DNA of 64,000 nt from Methanocaldococcus sp. GTDB taxonomy: Archaea; AGJL01; Methanococci; Methanococcales; Methanocaldococcaceae. Both the position numbers and the translations under genes were made by a program. How positions within the stretch are numbered: the stretch's first letter is position 1; the number at the start of each line of letters is the position of its first letter. The notes beneath the pieces were generated by a model, which did no database searches, was not told the origin of the DNA, and saw only the letters and a program-made list of their open reading frames with translations. Of this stretch, positions 61,898-64,000 are shown piece after piece. The stretch covers positions 28,013 to 92,012 of the forward strand of contig NZ_JACCLX010000008.1 in the NCBI RefSeq assembly GCF_024490875.1, given 5' to 3'.

Positions 61898-63103
61898 TTA
61901 GATTTCTTTACCTAATGCCTTAGCAACTGTTTGAACATCTTTATCTCCTCTACCAGATAAGTTTATAACCATAATATCATCTTTATCCAATTTATCTGCC
62001 AACTTAATAGCATATGCCAATGCATGAGAACTCTCTAATGCTGGTAAAATTCCCTCTAATCTACAAAGTATTTGAAAGGCCTCCAATGCTTCATCATCTG
62101 TTACATACACTGGTTTAATTCTATCTTCATCTTTTAAAAATGAAAGTTCTGGACCAACCCCTGGATAATCTAAGCCAGCAGAAATACTATAACTCTCTTC
62201 AATCTGACCAAATTCATCTTCCTTAACATAAATCTTAGAGCCATGCAAAACTCCAACATCTCCAGCACATAGTGATGCTCCATGCATTCCTGTCTCAATC
62301 CCCTTACCTCCAGCCTCAACAGCATATAACTCAATATCATCATCTAAAAACTCATAAAATGCTCCAATGGCATTACTTCCTCCTCCAACACAGGCAATAA
62401 TAACATCTGGCAATCTTCCCTCTTTCTTTAATATCTGTTCTTTAATCTCTTTTCCAATAACTCTCTGAAACTCTCTAACCATCATTGGATATGGATGTGG
62501 GCCTAAGGCTGAGCCAAGTAAATAATAGGTTGTTCTAACATTTGTAGTCCAATCTCTCAATGCCTCATTTACAGCATCTTTTAATGTTTGAGAACCTCCA
62601 AATACCGGAATTACTTTTGCTCCCATTAGTTCCATTCTAAAAACATTTAACTTTTGCCTTTCAACATCTTTAGCTCCCATATATATAACACATTCTAATC
62701 CAAGTTTAGCACATGCCGCCGCAGTAGCAACTCCATGCTGTCCAGCACCAGTTTCAGCAATAACCCTCTTTTTACCCATTTTTTTAGCCAATAATGCTTG
62801 ACCTAATGCATTGTTTATTTTATGTGCTCCTAAATGAGCTAAATCCTCTCTCTTTAAATAAACTTTACAGCCAAGTTCTTCACTAAATCTTTCAGCATAA
62901 TATAATGGAGTAGGTCTTCCAACATAGTCCCTTAATAATCTATAATACTCTTCTTTAAAGTTTCCTTCATTGTTTATCCAAAATCTTTTAAATGCTTTTT
63001 CTAATTCAGTTATTGCAGGAATTAATGTTTCTGGAACAAATTTACCTCCATATATACCAAATTTTCCATTTTCATCTGGATATATATCTTTATATTTCTT
63101 CAA
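61898..63103 (-). CDS. trpB: Tryptophan synthase beta chain
   Basis: PLP enzyme joining indole and serine, 401 residues, TrpB1 type. [23 protein letters not shown] lysine in [53 protein letters not shown] and [17 protein letters not shown]. Start is TTG 63103 with GAGGTGA seven bases ahead; the frame runs upstream to an ATG at 63163 through a hydrophobic stretch that no TrpB has. Confidence 0.95.
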   Translation of the reverse strand: MKKYKDIYPDENGKFGIYGGKFVPETLIPAITELEKAFKRFWINNEGNFKEEYYRLLRDYVGRPTPLYYAERFSEELGCKVYLKREDLAHLGAHKINNALGQALLAKKMGKKRVIAETGAGQHGVATAAACAKLGLECVIYMGAKDVERQKLNVFRMELMGAKVIPVFGGSQTLKDAVNEALRDWTTNVRTTYYLLGSALGPHPYPMMVREFQRVIGKEIKEQILKKEGRLPDVIIACVGGGSNAIGAFYEFLDDDIELYAVEAGGKGIETGMHGASLCAGDVGVLHGSKIYVKEDEFGQIEESYSISAGLDYPGVGPELSFLKDEDRIKPVYVTDDEALEAFQILCRLEGILPALESSHALAYAIKLADKLDKDDIMVINLSGRGDKDVQTVAKALGKEI

Positions 63104-63276
63104 GATAGTCACCTCGAAAAATATATAAAATAAATCATATATAATATATATAATAGAATACAATGTTTAATATATGTTTAAGAAATTTAATAGTTATCTA
63201 CTTAATTTTTAAATATGGATATCAAAATTTGCAATAATATTTATATACTATAACATCTATATAGGGGTGTGTAAAA

Positions 63277-63732
63277 ATGCAAAATAACTCAAATGTTAAA
63301 AAATTAGAAATTGATGACATTGCCAAAATTAACAGACCAACATTAGGAAATGAAGCTTCTGTGGTTATATTAAGAGTTATAAGACATCTTACCTTAGAAG
63401 AAGTTATAGGAATATGTAGTGGTGGTATTCTCTACCGCGCTGGTAAGAATATAGGCATGTCTCTACAATTCGACGAACTCGATGACTTTTTAGATTGGAT
63501 TGAAAAAAGCAAAATTGGAATTCCTGAGGTTGATGGTAATTTTGTAAGGATTTATGAATGTGTTACATGTAGTGGTATCCCCTATATTGGCAGAACTGTC
63601 TGCCACTTCGAAGGAGGACTTGTAGCAGGATTTTTAGAAAAACTGTGGAACAAACATGTTTTAGCTAAAGAAGTAAAATGTTTTGGTTTAGGTCACGATG
63701 TTTGTGAATTTGAAATAATAACAAAAGATTAA
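63277..63732 (+). CDS. V4R (4-vinyl reductase) domain protein
   Basis: 151 residues ending in a V4R domain: GGILYRAGKNIGMSLQ, FVRIYECVTCSGIPYIGRTV, CHFEGGLVAGFLEKLWNKHV and VKCFGLGHDVCEFEI, the last being the typical C-x-G-x-G-x-x-x-C-x-F end. V4R domains bind small ligands, haem or metals; in methanogens they occur in the redox regulator MsvR, but this protein has no DNA-binding domain. AGGGGTGTG precedes the ATG. It lies before the Hmd-like gene and may be related to it. Confidence 0.8.
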   Translation: MQNNSNVKKLEIDDIAKINRPTLGNEASVVILRVIRHLTLEEVIGICSGGILYRAGKNIGMSLQFDELDDFLDWIEKSKIGIPEVDGNFVRIYECVTCSGIPYIGRTVCHFEGGLVAGFLEKLWNKHVLAKEVKCFGLGHDVCEFEIITKD

Positions 63733-63859
63733 CTTTTATGAAATTTTCCTTTTCTATAATTTTTATTCTCTTTCTCATTAAAAACCATAAAGACATAAAA
63801 GTTAGTCTTGGGACAAAATCACTATAATCTTAATCTTAAATATCTAAATAGGTGAAAAT

Positions 63860-64000
63860 ATGAAAGTATCAGTATATGGAGCAGGAAATCAGAAGTTGTA
63901 TATAGAACAGTTAAATTTACCAGAAAAATTTGGTGGGGAGCCACCATATGGAGGAGCGAGGATGGCAATAGAGTTTGCGGAAGCAGGGCATGATGTTATC
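63860..64000 (+). CDS. Hmd-like (H2-forming methylene-H4MPT dehydrogenase-related) protein, 3' part missing
   Basis: Only the first 47 codons are in the window: MKVSVYGAGNQKLYIEQLNL followed by PEKFGGEPPYGGARMAIEFA. The Rossmann motif VYGAGNQ and GGEPPYGGARMAIEFAEAGHDV match the Hmd-related paralogues (HmdII) of Methanocaldococcus as I recall them rather than the catalytic Hmd, which lacks the GGEPPYGGA stretch. AGGTGAAA precedes the ATG. The rest lies beyond the window. Confidence 0.7.
   Translation, partial: MKVSVYGAGNQKLYIEQLNLPEKFGGEPPYGGARMAIEFAEAGHDVI

Noticed and set aside
63104..63163. N-terminal hydrophobic extension of TrpB from ATG 63163
   Set aside because: The stretch is promoter DNA read as protein; GAGGTGA lies just before TTG 63103, which gives the normal TrpB length.

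Overview
The window is AT-rich, densely packed archaeal chromosome that reads as a Methanocaldococcus species (hyperthermophilic, hydrogenotrophic methanogen). Evidence: formylmethanofuran:H4MPT formyltransferase, coenzyme M biosynthesis genes (comA, comD, comE), an F420-hydrogenase maturation protease, two subunits of an energy-converting hydrogenase, an Hmd-like gene, split archaeal RNA polymerase genes, archaeal/eukaryal-type ribosomal proteins (S17e, S27e, L30e, L41e, L44e), PCNA and GINS. Many proteins match M. jannaschii proteins I remember, but the local gene orders come from scattered M. jannaschii loci and the RNA polymerase A' gene has no intein, so this is a relative rather than M. 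jannaschii itself. Homologue names of the MJ type are from memory, not from a search.

Layout. 1-2.8 kb: end of a split glutamate synthase with an FrhB-like flavoprotein beside it. 2.8-6.4 kb: queC, then a divergent glnA/amt pair whose 250-bp intergenic region carries three GGAA-N6-TTCC (NrpR-type) operators. 6.4-9.0 kb: conserved genes of unknown function and a circularly permuted GTPase. 9.0-9.65 kb: gene-free, with a short repeat and a 13-bp-arm palindrome in front of an ehbM/ehbO pair. 11.1-15.9 kb: feoA/feoB opposite a DtxR-type regulator, then hemC and a Dph6-like ATPase. 15.9-21.0 kb: argC and lysA with a four-gene cassette between them (ArsR-type regulator, Met/His-rich membrane protein, cell-wall-binding/ferritin-like Met-rich protein, Cys-rich secreted protein) behind a promoter with an 18-bp palindrome. 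21.0-21.35 kb: repeats, a decayed tRNA 3' half and tRNA-Arg(GCG). 21.4-26.4 kb: CYTH and ACT proteins, L41e, a GatC-like protein, dapA, S17e, chorismate mutase, then PCNA-GINS-L44e-S27e. 26.5-35.9 kb: shikimate-precursor, sugar phosphate, GMP, CoA, NAD, serine and pyrimidine genes, SecG, frhD, radB. 35.1-38.1 kb: coenzyme M genes and wyosine synthase Taw1. 38-39.3 kb: signal peptidase and a secreted protein. 39.3-42.1 kb: a complete arginine-to-spermidine pathway (pdaD, speB, speD, speE). 42.3-45.3 kb: an unknown gene, ftr, DUF211 and EngB. 45.3-60.9 kb: the transcription/translation superoperon on the minus strand (rpoH-B''-B'-A'-A''-L30e-NusA-S12-S7-EF2-EF1A-S10). 61-64 kb: trpBA, a V4R protein and the start of an Hmd-like gene.

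Most notable observations: (1) an unannotated canonical C/D box guide RNA between rpoA2 and rpl30e, followed by a separate promoter and two strong hairpins in the leader of the L30e operon; (2) an intein in RNA polymerase A'' whose two LAGLIDADG motifs have both lost the catalytic acid; (3) the metal-binding-looking secreted cassette between argC and lysA with a candidate operator; (4) genes whose Shine-Dalgarno-placed start codon is ATT or ATA (signal peptidase, L41e); (5) four real small genes below 60 codons (SecG, a zinc ribbon, a 37-residue membrane protein, L41e). There are no insertion sequences, CRISPR arrays or prophage genes in the window.
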